From Elymus sibiricus (taxonomy: Eukaryota; Streptophyta; Magnoliopsida; Poales; Poaceae), in the NCBI GenBank assembly GCA_039707655.1, contig CM077665.1, forward strand, positions 83,267,954 through 83,331,953: a stretch of DNA of 64,000 nt. The letters run 5' to 3'. Below the pieces are notes generated by a model. It ran no database searches. It saw only the letters and a program-made list of their open reading frames with translations, and was not told where the DNA came from. Shown here piece by piece: positions 24,103 to 35,519 of the stretch (position 1 is its first letter; the number at the start of each line of letters is the position of its first letter). The position numbers and the translations under genes are program-made.

Positions 24103-25383
24103 GATCTACAACATAAATATAGCAAAGACAACTTAGACTATTGTTCAAGATAATGAGTTTAATTAATCATATTACTTAAAAAACTCCCACTCAAATTGAC
24201 ATCCCTCCGGTCATTCGAGTGTAACATGATCCAAATCCACCGACTCAAGTCCGATCATCACGTGAGTCGAGGTGGTTTCAATGGTGAACATCTTCATGTT
24301 GATCATATCTACTATATGACTCATGTTCGACCTTTCGGTCTCTTGTGTTCCGAGGCCATGTCTGTACATGCTAGGCTCGTCAAGTTTAACCCGAGTGTTC
24401 CGCGTGTGCAACATGGCTTGCACCCGTTGTATGTGAACGTGGAGTCTATCACACCCGATCATCACGGCGTGTCTCGAAACGACGAACTTTCGCAACGGTG
24501 CACACTCGGGGAGAACACAATTTATCTTGAAATTTAAGTGAGGGATCACCTTATAATGCTACCGTCGTCCTAAGCAAAATAAGATGCATAAAAGGATTAA
24601 CATCACATGCAAATCATAAGTGACATGATATGGCCATGAACTTGTGCTTTTGATCTCCATCTCCAAAGCACCGGCATGATCTCCATCGTCACCGGCATGA
24701 CACCATGATCTCCATCATCTTGATCTCTATCAACGTGTCGCCATGAGGTTGTCGCGCCGACTGTTGCTCCCACGACTATTGCTAACGTTTAGCGATAAAG
24801 TAAAGCATTACATAGCGCTTAATGATTGACACGCAGGTCATACAATAATTAAAGACAACTCTATGGCTCCTGCCAGTTGCCGTACTCATCGACATGCAAG
24901 TCGTGATATTCTATACAACACATGATCATCTCATACATCACATATATCTCATCATGTAATTGGCCATATCACATCACAACATACCCTGCAAAAACAAGTT
25001 AGACGTCCTCTAATTGTTGTTGCAAATTTTACGTGGCTGCTACGGGTTTGCAAGAACCGTTCTTACCTACGCAAAACCACAACGTGGTGTAGTGATTGCT
25101 TTTTGATCTTCTAAAAGAACCCTCTTCATTGAAATCGATTCAACTAAAGTGAGAGAGACAGACACCCGCTAGCCATCTTTATGCAACGAAGTTACATGTT
25201 AGTTGAAGGAACTTGTCTCGCGTAAGCGTACGCGTAATGTCGGTCCGGGCCGCTTCATCTCACAATACCGCCGAATCACATATCAACTAGTAACGGCAAG
25301 CAATATGTATACACCCACGCCCACAACTCGTTTGTGTTCTACTCGAGATCTCATCTACGCATAGACCTAGCTCATGATGCCAC
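24103..25383 (-). other. Copia untranslated leader with primer-binding site
   Basis: About 1.28 kb lies between the 5' LTR and Gag. Directly after the LTR, in element sense, the bases read GTGGCATCATGAGC (about 25370-25383). Element E has GTGGCATCAGAGCC at the same place, which matches the usual initiator-tRNA-Met primer site better. The copy here carries an extra T. No reliable gene lies in this leader. Confidence 0.75.
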
Positions 25384-27257
25384 TGTTGGGGAACGTTGCA
25401 TGGGAAACAAAAATTTTCCTGCGCACACACAAGATCTATCCATGGTGATGAGCATCTACGAGAGGGAGAGTGGATCTACATACCCTTGTAGATCGCTAAG
25501 CGGAAGCGTTAAGTAACGCGGTTGATGTAGTCGAACGTCTCCGCGATCCAAATCGCAAGTCGTCCCTCGATCCAAGCACGATCCAGCGCCGAACGGATGG
25601 CACCTCCGCGTTCAACACACGTACGGCTTGATGACGATCTCCGCCTTCTTGATCCAGCAAGAGGGAGCGGAGAAGAAGAAGAGTTCCAGCAGCACGACGG
25701 CGTGGTGGTGTTGATGAAGAACTATTTCAGCAGGGCTTCGCCTAAGCACTACTGAAATTATGACGTAGGAGGAACTAGAGATTGCCGGCACACGGCTTGG
25801 GGCAATCTAATGTCTCCCGTGTGCTAGCCCTGCCCCTCTATTTATATGTTGAGCCTTGGGGTCTAAACTTGGAGTAAAAACCTCCTCCAGGTCGGTTTTG
25901 CCCGCACAAGGTCGGTTTGGCCCACAGGGAAAGAGTCCAACTCGGATCCCTGCAGTACCGCGCACAAGCGGTAGTACCGCTTACGATAAGCGGTAGTACC
26001 GCTTGACCAGCTTAAGCGGTAGTACCGCTGACTATAAGCGGTAGTACCGCTTGACCAGCTTAAGCGGTAGTACCGCTGACACAGTAGCGGTAGTACCGCT
26101 TAACCAGCTTAAGGCAGTAGCAAAACTTCCTTTTGCATTTTCCAATACCTCGTGGGCTTTATCCCTTTGGCCCATAGAAAGTGTTGCTGCACCCGAACAC
26201 TTCGGTAAACATCCGGAACCCCTTTCCGGTGAATTCCGGAACCCTTCTGGTAACCAAAAACACTATTATCACATATATCAATTTTTACCTCCGGACTATT
26301 CCGGAGATCCTCGTCATGTCCGGGATCTTATCCGGGACTCCGAACAACTTTCGGTCACCAACAAAATAACTCAACTATACTAATCGTCACCAAACGTTAA
26401 GTGTGTAGACCCTGCGGGTTCGAGAACCATGTAGACATGACCGAGACACCTCTACGGTCAATAACCAATAGCGGGACCTGGATGCCCATATTGGCTCCTA
26501 CATATTCTACGAAGATCTTTATCGTTTGAACCTCTATGTCAAGGATTCAGTTAATCCCGTATGCTGTTCCTTTTGTTCTTCGGTATGTTACGTGCCCGAG
26601 ATTCGATCGTCGGTATCTCTATACCTAGTTCAATCTCGTTACCGGCAAGTCTCTTTACTCGTTCCGTAATACAAGATCTCGTGGCTAACACTTTAGTCAC
26701 ATTGCTTGCAAGGCTCATTGTGATGTTGTATTACCGAGTGGGCCCTGAGATACCTCTCCGTCACACGGAGTAACAAATCCCAGTCTTGATCCATGCCAAC
26801 CCAACAGACACCCTCGGAGATACCTGTAGAGCACCTTTATAGTCACCCAGTTACGTTGCGACGTTTGATACACACAAGGTATTCCTCTGGTGTTAGTGAG
26901 TTGCATGATCTCATGGTCATAGGAACAGATACTTGACATGCAGAAAACAATAGCAATAAACTGATACGATCATATGCTACGTTCGTAGTTTGGGTCTTGT
27001 CCATCACATCATTCTCCTAATGATGTGATCCCGTTATCAAATGACATCTCATGTCAATGGCTAGGAAACCTTAACCATCTTTGATCAACGAGCTAGTCAA
27101 CTAGAGGCTTACTAGGGACACAGTGTTGTCTATGTACCCACACATGTATTTGAGTTTCCAATCAATACAAGTATAGCATGGATAATAAACGATTATCATG
27201 AACAAGGAAATATAATAATAACTAATTTATTATTGCCTCTAGGGCATATTTCCAACA
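25384..27257 (-). repeat. 5' LTR of the intact copia element
   Basis: It has the same 1874-bp length as the 3' LTR. The palindromic array recurs at 25968-26099. The few differences from the other LTR include substitutions near 25597, 25608, 25768, 25924, 26005 and 26249. Confidence 0.95.
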
Positions 27258-27262
27258 TTATG

Positions 27263-30200
27263 TATTGTCCATGTACTGTCTGTGGGAATACGAAGGATTA
27301 CTCCAGCTCTGAAACCCTTCACTTCCACTTGCTTGAGAAGGGTTTCATGCCACACTATAATGTTTGGACCAAGCACGGAGAAAGAGGGGTTATGATGGGA
27401 GACAACGAAGAAGAAGAGGATGATGACAGCTATCGTCCTATGTACCCTGAATACGGTGATACTGCAACGGGGAGGTTGAAGATCAAGAGGCACCAGACGA
27501 TGTGCCCGATGATGATCTTCGCCGGGTCATTGTTGATGCATAGAGAGAATGCGAAAGTGAAAGAGAGAAGTTGAAGTTCGATCGCATGTTAGAGGATCAC
27601 AAAAAAGGGTTGTATCCAAACTGCGAAGATGGCAACACAAAGCTCGGTACCACACTGGAATTGCTACAATGGAAGGCAGAGAATGGTTTATCTGACAAGG
27701 GATTTGAAAAGATACTGAAAATAATGAAGAATAAGCTTCCAAAGGATAACGAATTGCCTGACACTACGTATGGATCAAAGAAGGTTCTCTTCCCTCTAGG
27801 ATTAGAGGTGCATAAGATACATGCATGCCCTAATGACTGCGTCCTCTACCGCGGTGAGTACGAGGAATTGAACGCATGCCCGGTATGCAATGCATTACGG
27901 TATAAGATCAGGCGAGATGACCCTGGTGATGTTGAGGGCGAGCGCCCTAGGAAGAGGGTTCCTGCCAAGGTGATGTGGTATGCTCCTATAATACCACAGT
28001 TGAAACGTCTGTTCAGAAACAAAGAGCATGCCAAGTTGTTGCGATGGCACAAAGAAGACCGTAAGAAAGACGGGAAGTTGAGAGCACCCGCTGACGGGTC
28101 GCAGTGGAGAAAAATCGAGAGAAAGTGGGAGGACTTTGCAGGTGATGCAAGGAATGTATGGTTTGGTTTAAGTGCAGATGGCATTAATCCTTTTGGGGAG
28201 CAGTGCAGCAATCATAGCACATGGCCCGTGACTCTATGTATTTATAACCTTCCTCCTTGGTTGTGCATGAAGCGGAAGTTCATTATGATGCTAGTGCTTA
28301 TCCAAGGCCCTAAGCAACCCGGCAATGACATTGATGTGTACCTAATTAAGGCCATTAGTCGAAGAGCTTTTACAGCTGTGGAATGGAAAAGGTGTATGTG
28401 TGTGGGATGAGAATAAACAAGAGGAATTTGACCTACGAGCGTTGCTGTTTGTAACCATCAATGATTGGCCTGCTCTTAGTAACCTTTCAGGACAGACAAA
28501 CAAGGGATACAACGCATGCACGCACTGTTTAGATGATACCCAAAGTATATATTTGGACAAATGCAAGAAGAATGTGTACCTGGGACATCGTCGATTTCAT
28601 CCGACCAGGCATGCCTTAAGAAAGAAGGGCAAGCATTTCAAAGGTGAGGCAGATCATCAGAAGAGGCCCATCCTCCGTACTGGTGATGACATACTTGACA
28701 TGGTCAAGGATTTAAAAGTAATCTTTGGAAAGGGTCCTAGCGGACAATCTGTTCCGACTGACGCTTAGGGACGCGCACCCATGTGGAAGAAGAAATCTAT
28801 ATTTTGGGACCTACCCTATTGGAAAGACCTAGAGGTCCGCTATGCAATCGACGTGATGCACGTGACGAAGAATGTTTGCGTGAACGTGCTAGGCTTCTTG
28901 GGCGTGTATGGGAAGACAAAAGATACACTAGAGGCACGGGAGGACCAGCAACGTGTGAATGAAAAAGACGGCATGCATCCAAAGCAGTATCAAGGTCCTG
29001 CCAGCTACGCTCTAACCAAAGCGGAGAAGGAAATCTTCTTTCAATGCCTGCTCAGTATCAAGGTCCCGTCTGGCTTCTCGTCGAATATAAAGGGAATAAT
29101 AAACATGGCAGAGAAAAAAATTCCAGAACCTAAAGTCTCATGACTGCCACGTGATTATGACGCAACTGCTTCCGGTTGCATTGAGGGGGCTTCTACCGGA
29201 AAACGTTCGATTAGCCATTGTGAAGCTATGTGCTTTCCTCAATGCAATCTCTCAGAAGGTAATCGATCCAGAAATCGTACCAATGTTACAGAATGATTTT
29301 GTGCAATGTCTTGTCAGCTTCGAGTTGGTGTTCCCACCATCGTTTTTCAATATCATGACTCACGTCCTAGTTCATCTAGTCGACGAGATTGCCATTCTGG
29401 GTCCTGTATTTCTACACAATATGTTCCCCTTTGAGAGGTTCATGGGAGTCTTGAAGAAATATGTTCGTAATCGTGCTAGGCCAGAAGGAAGCATCTCCAC
29501 GGGCCATCAAACAGAGGAGGTCATTGGGTTTTGTGTTGACTTTATTCCTGACCTTAAGCCAATTGGTGTCCCTCAATCGCGGTATGAGGGGAGACTGAGT
29601 AGAAAAGGCACGCTAGGAGCGAAATCAATAATATGTAGGGACGGGCATTCTTGGGCGCAAGCACACTACACAGTTCTACAGAATTCTACCTTGGTGGCCC
29701 CGTATATGAATGAACACAAGAATATTCTACGCTGGACACACCCGGATCAGTCTGACGACTGGATTACACGTGAACACATCAGGACTTTCGGCCCTTGGTT
29801 GCAAATGCATCTCATGCGTAACAACACTGTTGCAGATGACCTGTACGTGTTGGCCAAGACACCATCTTCGACTGTATTGACTTGCCAAGGGTACGAGATA
29901 AATGGTAATACATTTTACACAATCGCCCAAGATAAAAAGAGCACCAACCAAAATAGTGGTGTCCGCTTTGATGCAGCAATCACTAATAGGATAAAGGACA
30001 CATATTATGGTTACATAGAGGAGATATGGGAACTTGACTATGGACATGAATTTAAGGTCCCTTTGTTTCGGTGCAAATGGGTCAATCTGTCAGGAGGCGG
30101 CGTATAGTTAGACCCGCAGTACGGAATGTCAACAGTGGATCTCAACAATCTTGGTTACACAGAGGAACCATTCGTCCTAGCCAATGATGTGGCACATGTT

Positions 30201-30468
30201 TTTTATGTGAAGGACATGTCTACCAAACCGAGAAAAAAAAAGATAAGGAAGCGGATACATCAAACGATGAGCCAAAGCGAAACATAGTTCTTTCAGGGAA
30301 AAGAAACATCGTGGGAGTGGAGGGCGAGACAGACATGTCTGAAGATTATGAAAAGTTTCACGAAATCCTCCCTTTAAAGTGAAGGCTGACCCAAGCATCT
30401 TGTTAAACGATGAAGATTATCCATGGTTATGGCGCAATAAGCAAGGGACACACGCGAAGAAAAAGTGA
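27263..30468 (+). pseudogene. CACTA B TNP2-type transposase, remainder, broken
   Basis: The exon resumes after the copia target duplication and carries the same domain order as the A copy: N-terminal transposase-associated domain, acidic linker, TNP2 core with HVTKNVCVN near 28861-28887, and C-terminal domains. Damage: a one-base deletion near 27467; the shared four-base insertion near 28345; TAG at 28766-28768; an extra A in a poly-A tract near 29118; TAG at 30105-30107 where A has glutamine; the shared poly-A shift near 30235; and a one-base loss near 30365. Where aligned, the protein is about 95% like A. It cannot make transposase. Confidence 0.85.
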
Positions 30469-30540
30469 AGACTTTTCTCTCCACAACTATTCTGATGATG
30501 GCTTTCATCTAGAATATCACTGCAGTTACATGTGAAGAAA

Positions 30541-31260
30541 TGAAATCCCTTTGTAATAGACGAGTTTTCGGTCGAAACCCTGATACTTCGAAAGAGATTG
30601 TCCAGTTTGTACACGAAGTGCATCCCGTTTTTCCTGTAACCCTCTCAACTTTTTAGCACATGCTATGTGGGTGAAATTATGATACCATGCCAACTTTCAA
30701 CCATTTCAGAGTTCATGTGCAGTGCTTTTCAATTCAAGGTCATTTAGCTCAAAATAAATCATGAAATGCATGAAAACTAGCAAATGAAGTCAGAAAATGG
30801 TTGAAAAGTGATGATGTGGCTTTGAATGGTGCATATTGAATGCAGAAAAAGTCTTGAGTTAAAATTAATTTAAAAAATTGAAATCCCTTTGTAATAGACG
30901 AGTTTTCGTCTGAAACTCTGATACTTCGTAAGAGATTGTCCAGTTTGTACATGAAGTGCATCCAGTTTTTCCTTTAACCCTCTCAACTTTTTAGCACATG
31001 CTATGTGGGTGAAATTATGATACCATGCCAACTTTCAACCATTTCAGAGCTCATTTGCAGTGCTTTTCAATTCATGGTCATTTTAGCTCAAAATAAATCA
31101 GGAAATGCATGAAAAATAGCAAATGAAGTCAGAAAATGGTTGAAAAGTGGTGATGTGGATTTGAATGGTGCATATTAAATGCAGAAAAAGTCTTGAGTTA
31201 AAATATGTTTAAAAAATTGAAATCCCTTTGTAATAGACGAGTTTTCGTCCGATCAAAGTT
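30541..31260. repeat. Tandem repeat of about 338 bp in CACTA B
   Basis: The phrase CCCTTTGTAATAGACGAGTTTTCG recurs near 30546, 30884 and 31223 with similar sequence between. It is the counterpart of the array at 7805-8640 in element A. No gene lies here. Confidence 0.85.
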
Positions 31261-31401
31261 ATTTAACTTAATATTATATAAAATTTATGCAACTAAAATT
31301 ATCAAAGTTGTTTTTGTTAAAAACTTTAATAGCAAAAAGAATATTCATAAAGTATTTTTTGTTAAGAACCTTTAATATGCAAAAAAAACATAAAAAAATA
31401 G

Positions 31402-31515
31402 CAAAAGTGAACATAGATGCGCTTATAGGGAAAATTCGACCTAAATTCAAAGTGCATACTAGCTCTTTGAATTTAGGTCGAATTTCCTGTATAAGGGCAT
31501 CTATTTTCACTTTGA
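31402..31515. repeat. Long hairpin between CACTA B transcription units
   Basis: The arms around the loop near 31455-31465 pair over about 50 bases. Relative to A, one stem pair changed from A-T (7565/7621) to G-C (31438/31479). Other differences sit in weaker parts of the stem. Confidence 0.8.
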
Positions 31516-31616
31516 GAGGAACTTAACAAGGCAGAGAGGGGCGGGCTTATAAACCGGTGCGAGCGCCTATCGCTTGGCGAGGTGGGACTAAACTCCCACC
31601 ACAGCCAGGACCATCC

Positions 31617-31858
31617 ATTTAGTCCCGGTTGGTGGCTCCAACCGGGACCAATGCCAGCCTTTAGTCCCGGTTGGTGGCACCAACCGGGACTAAAGGGCTG
31701 GGCTTCCCGCCTTCTGGGCTGCTAAAATTCACCTTTAGTCCCGGTTGAAGCCACCAACCGGGACTAAAGGTGAATTCCAGCAGCGCAAAGGGCAGGAAGC
31801 CCAGCCCTTTAGTCCCGGTTGGTGGCTCTAACCGGGACTAAAGACTGGGGTATATAAG
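31617..31858 (+). promoter_or_regulatory. Internal promoter of CACTA B genes 2/3 with subterminal-type repeats
   Basis: Four inverted pairs of TTTAGTCCCGGTTGG / CCAACCGGGACTAAA precede a TATA box (TATATAAG) at 31851-31858. A GC-rich leader follows, with a possible donor GT after 32060. An acceptor AG near 32881 would join it to the ATG at 32904. Confidence 0.65.
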
Positions 31859-32903
31859 TGGACCAAAATCCTGGTTGGAGCTTTCGATCTCCATCTCCCC
31901 CGACGGCGCCGAAGAAAACCTCGACGCCACCAGGCTGCCGGACAGCGCCGTCGCCTCCCCGAACCCACTCCTCGTCGCGCCGACCCCGTCGCCGCCCCTG
32001 AAGCCGTCCCCATCGCCGTCCCCGTCGCCGCCCCGACGAGCCCCGCTCCCCTCCTCCTAGCTAGGTGAGCCGTCGGGCGCCACACGAGCGGGAGCCTTCC
32101 TCCCACCTCCCCGTGAGCATCTCCTTCCCTCCACCCTTCTCTCTGTATTTTTCCCTTGTCATAAATCTGCAGCAAATGTTCTATATGATTTGACTTGATT
32201 TTGCTATGTATATTCATTTCAATAAAAATGCATGAGCAATATCATTTAGCAAGTGAAAATTATAAACCAATGAACTTGATAGTTAGGGTTCTTTTTGTTG
32301 TTGTTGAAGAATTAAAACTGCAAATAATTACTTGCATTTCTGGTCATGTGCCTACTACCTACATATTATCCTTATATATATGCGTGAAGTATTATGTGAA
32401 CCAATGGAAAATCTAACCAGGACATATACATTTTTGGTCATCTTAGGCTTAATTTATGCATAATGTACTTTAATATACATAGAATTTCTTTGTATTCAAT
32501 GTGGAAAGATGGTCATGAATGTAGCAAAGTTTCATAGAAGTGCTCCATTGGCATGCCTTTCTGGTTTGGACAGGGGAAAATACATAAGGAGTAGGATTTT
32601 TTGAATGGATTTTTTTAAAGATGGCCATGAATGTAATTAACTAAATTTTTTCCAAGAGAGTTGTTGTCGACCCAATTCTCTATATTTTCTTGAAGTGGTC
32701 CTTTTATATGGAAATTTGAATTGTTCGATTGTGGCCACGTGGCCTATGAATGTGCCCAAGTGGCCTTTTGTTATATTCAAATGATCCGAGTGGCCTAGTA
32801 AAAAATGAGTCTAACATGAGTTTAAGAAATTAAGCATTTCTAAAATAGCAAAATATTAAACGATAAGAAAATTTTCTCATAGGAATTTCTCTCGACGTCG
32901 ACG

Positions 32904-33350
32904 ATGCCTGGCCCGCATCCTCGTCGTTGTCGAGTCGGCGGCGACATCCTGCTTGAGAGGCGCAATGTCCGAGACTGGGCTCCGCCGGGCTGGCACTGGG
33001 AGGTGCTACCTTCCCGGGCTCGGAGCTTGGTGAGGAATCCTGGTCTCGTCGTCGACCCGGAGCTTATTTGGTGGCAGTTGCGTGGGCCACTTTCGGTGCA
33101 GAGGGAGCGGGCCCCCACGGAGGTGGTATGTCGCCGTGTCAGGGAGGAGGACGGGCACGTCCGTCGCTACATGGCGGCGTTGGACGCCAGGTTCTCCAAT
33201 ACGTGGCAGGTTCTTCAGGGATCTCACCCGAGTTATGATCCGGTGATGGTTCCTTATCTTTGGGTGCCCACCGCCAGCGACTCAGAGACCGCTAGTGAAC
33301 CGAGTTCACCGTCCTCCACTTTGGATTCTAGGATATTCGATTTGTATTAG
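32904..33350 (+). CDS. CACTA B gene 2: small ORF (148 aa), function unknown
   Basis: The open frame follows a probable intron acceptor (AG near 32881). The core is VRDWAPPGWHWEVLPS, RNPGLVVDPELIWW, RRVREEDGHVRRYMAALDARF and QGSHPSYDPV; the tail is serine- and glutamate-rich and ends DLY. It is homologous to 5856-6257 of A and to the frameshifted duplicate at 39058-39503. No known domain is recognised. Being open in A and B but broken in the young duplicate suggests it was under constraint until recently. Confidence 0.6.
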   Translation: MPGPHPRRCRVGGDILLERRNVRDWAPPGWHWEVLPSRARSLVRNPGLVVDPELIWWQLRGPLSVQRERAPTEVVCRRVREEDGHVRRYMAALDARFSNTWQVLQGSHPSYDPVMVPYLWVPTASDSETASEPSSPSSTLDSRIFDLY

Positions 33351-33419
33351 TGATCTTATATGATAATATTCGAGATGTATTAGTTAATATTTGATGATGC
33401 ATTAACTGGATTATTCGAG

Positions 33420-33515
33420 ATGATGTATTAGTGATATTATATTCGAGTTCATTATAAATGTATTAGTGATATTATATTCGAGTTCATTATAAATGTATTA
33501 GTGATATTATATTGG
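33420..33515. repeat. Short tandem repeat, unit about 36 bp
   Basis: GTATTAGTGATATTATATTCGAGTTCATTATAAAT-type units recur two to three times between the two ORFs. The duplicate lies at 39573-39668. CACTA A has a related AT-rich stretch at 5690-5850. Confidence 0.7.
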
Positions 33516-33803
33516 TATAATGCATGTGTGACTTTCGGTCTGTCGTTGCTCCTTGTGTGACTTTCATGTGCATGTTTTTTTATGGAGGAATCCCGACTGT
33601 TATCGTGGGGGGCGCTTCCTCCTCTTCTCTTCTTGCGACGATATATACCTCGGTGTAATGCGCAAGGAGAGGAGAGGAGGTGCGCCCATCACCGACGGTC
33701 GAACTATTAGTGTGAGAGAGTGTCCACCAACAAATTTTAGGCGCTCAATATGTCTTACATTAGCAATGGTCATGCCGTACTTTTTGAATCATGAACACAG
33801 GAA

Positions 33804-34995
33804 ATGTCGTCGTCTGATGATGACGATAGGTGCCAAACGTGCGAACAGTGCGGCGAAGATAAGGGTCTTTGCGATCAGCCTGGGCTGCGAGACGGCAGGT
33901 TCTTCACCATGAAGCTTTACGAGGACTTCGATATTTCTACGGTACACAACGATGACAAGTGTTTTTTCGTAATTAAGCATGACTTCTGTTTCTTTGCTTC
34001 AACGTGTAATTTCTGTTTTATACAATTCGACTAGTTCATCCCCTGTCATGCAAGACGGTATTTCTTGGAGAGGCTCGGTTTCGAAGAGCACGACGGTTTC
34101 GAGACGAGGAGAGCCAACCTGAGGACTAAACATGGTCACACATTTCTGGTCAAAGTAATGAATGCAGTTAATAACACAGAATTAGGGTGCTCAAATTGGG
34201 AAGCTCTTTGCAAGGCATATGGATTTCAGGAGGATATGGAAATAACCTTCGATCTTCGTCCTGAAGATCATATTGAAGGTAACATCGACATTTGGGTGGA
34301 TGTCGATATGCTTCCTGTTTTACCTCCATGTGAGTTTATCAACCATGCATATTTGTCAAGTAATTTGCATTCTATATTTAAAAATAGTTGGTGTTCATCC
34401 ATACTAAATTTGTTAATGTATAATTTACAGCTTATTTCGTTTCTTCGAGTGAAACACAGAACATAATTGACACGACACACTACACTTATGGATCACATCT
34501 AACTTGGGAGGAGAAGGATGATCTTATCAACTTTGTTATTGGTGTCCTAGTTGGTAGGGAGATCTTCCCGTATAATTTGGGAACTGGCCCAAATTATACA
34601 TTGTACAGGACACTATTGCATAGGTTGAGGGCGGATGACATTCGCCGAAATATCTTGGTAAGAGTTGCTAATTAAGTACACTACTATTGCGTAAATGGTA
34701 TTGATTACATTGCTAACTAGGCTACTATTATGTTCTTCAACAGAAACTGCCAAATGAAGTTGTGCCTCCGTTGATGCAAGCCGAAGGTAATATGACAATT
34801 AAAAGCCCTATGAGGCCCGAGTTCTCTTTTGCATACTCGACTGAGCGCAAACCACCAAGACGGCTCCAAATTGAAGCATGGGGACAAATAAAGAAGGATC
34901 GCAAGCCACAAGTTGGAGACCGTTGGATCTCTTTGCTTCATCATGGAGACATAGGTGTTCTGTTTTATGTCATTTTACCTAGGAGGGAGGACTAG
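33804..34995 (+). CDS. CACTA B gene 3: intact four-exon protein with B3-like domains (303 aa)
   Basis: Exons 33804-33941, 34035-34329, 34431-34657 and 34744-34995 join in phase with GT..AG introns of 93, 101 and 86 bases. They give 912 nt including the stop. Residues 1-46 hold an acidic serine start and a CxxCxxC...C cluster (CQTCEQCGEDKGLC). Residues 47-145 begin FIPCHARRYFLERLG and include GCSNWEALCKAYG and DMEITFDL, resembling a plant B3 DNA-binding pseudobarrel. The last exon (residues 221-303) begins KLPNEVVPPLMQAEG and ends QVGDRWISLLHHGDIGVLFYV, resembling a second B3-like domain. Element context suggests a role like TnpA of En/Spm (binding subterminal repeats). That role, nuclear location and DNA binding are inferred. 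No stop or frameshift is present. Confidence 0.65.
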
Positions 34996-35329
34996 GTCCT
35001 ATGAGGGAGAAGTTTTTCTGGTTTATTTTAACTTGCATGATCGATTAGGATGATTACTATTATAATGCTTTTCTGTTTTATGAGATTTTAACTTGGTATG
35101 ATTAAGATGATGATGAGTTGTTAGATGAGTAAGATGATGATGAGTTATATGACATATATTTGATTAAGGTGGATGGATGCAAGTGATCATGTTGAATTAG
35201 AGGAAAATATGATGTTGCGATTGGCCCTTTCCAAAAATGAAAACCCGCGTGAAAATACAATATAAATATAAAAGAAAATGAAAACAAAAAATGAAACACG
35301 GCCCTTTCCAAAAAAAAACCCCAGCGCCT

Positions 35330-35514
35330 TATTGTCCCGGTTCGTGTTACGAACTGGGACTAAAGGTCCTCCTGCCTCGGCGCCGCAGTGCGGCCACATG
35401 GAGCACCTTTGGTCCCGGTTCGTAAGCCAACCGGGACTAAAAGTGATGGGCATTAGTCCCGATCGTGTTGTCCCGGTTGTAGAACCGGGACTAATGCCCT
35501 GTTTTCTACTAGTG
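35330..35514. repeat. CACTA B right terminus and subterminal repeats
   Basis: Inverted TTGTCCCGGTTCG / AACCGGGACTAA motifs precede the closing terminal repeat. It resembles the left end of A, confirming the opposite orientations. The duplicate lies at 41484-41668. Confidence 0.85.
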
Positions 35515-35519
35515 ATCAA

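Larger units (their letters stand above)
18195..27257 (-). mobile_element. Intact Ty1/copia retrotransposon (BARE1/WIS/Angela-like), minus strand
   Basis: Two 1874-bp LTRs (18195-20068 and 25384-27257) flank one open 1327-codon polyprotein on the minus strand. The target duplication TTATG is perfect. LTR ends (TGTTGGAAATATGCCCTAG...CAACA in element sense) are of the BARE1/WIS/Angela kind. I count about seven differences between the LTRs by eye, so insertion was recent. The exact family name needs a library comparison. Confidence 0.95.
17062..35514 (+). mobile_element. CACTA transposon B, interrupted by a copia element
   Basis: CACTAGTAGAAAAT starts at 17062 and the inverse end closes at 35514. 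The target duplication ATC lies at 17059-17061 and 35515-35517. Without the copia insertion the element is about 9.4 kb. The transposase starts at 18090, the small ORF at 32904 and the B3-like gene at 33804, all plus strand. The family is that of A. The right part from 32592 was later duplicated. Confidence 0.95.
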
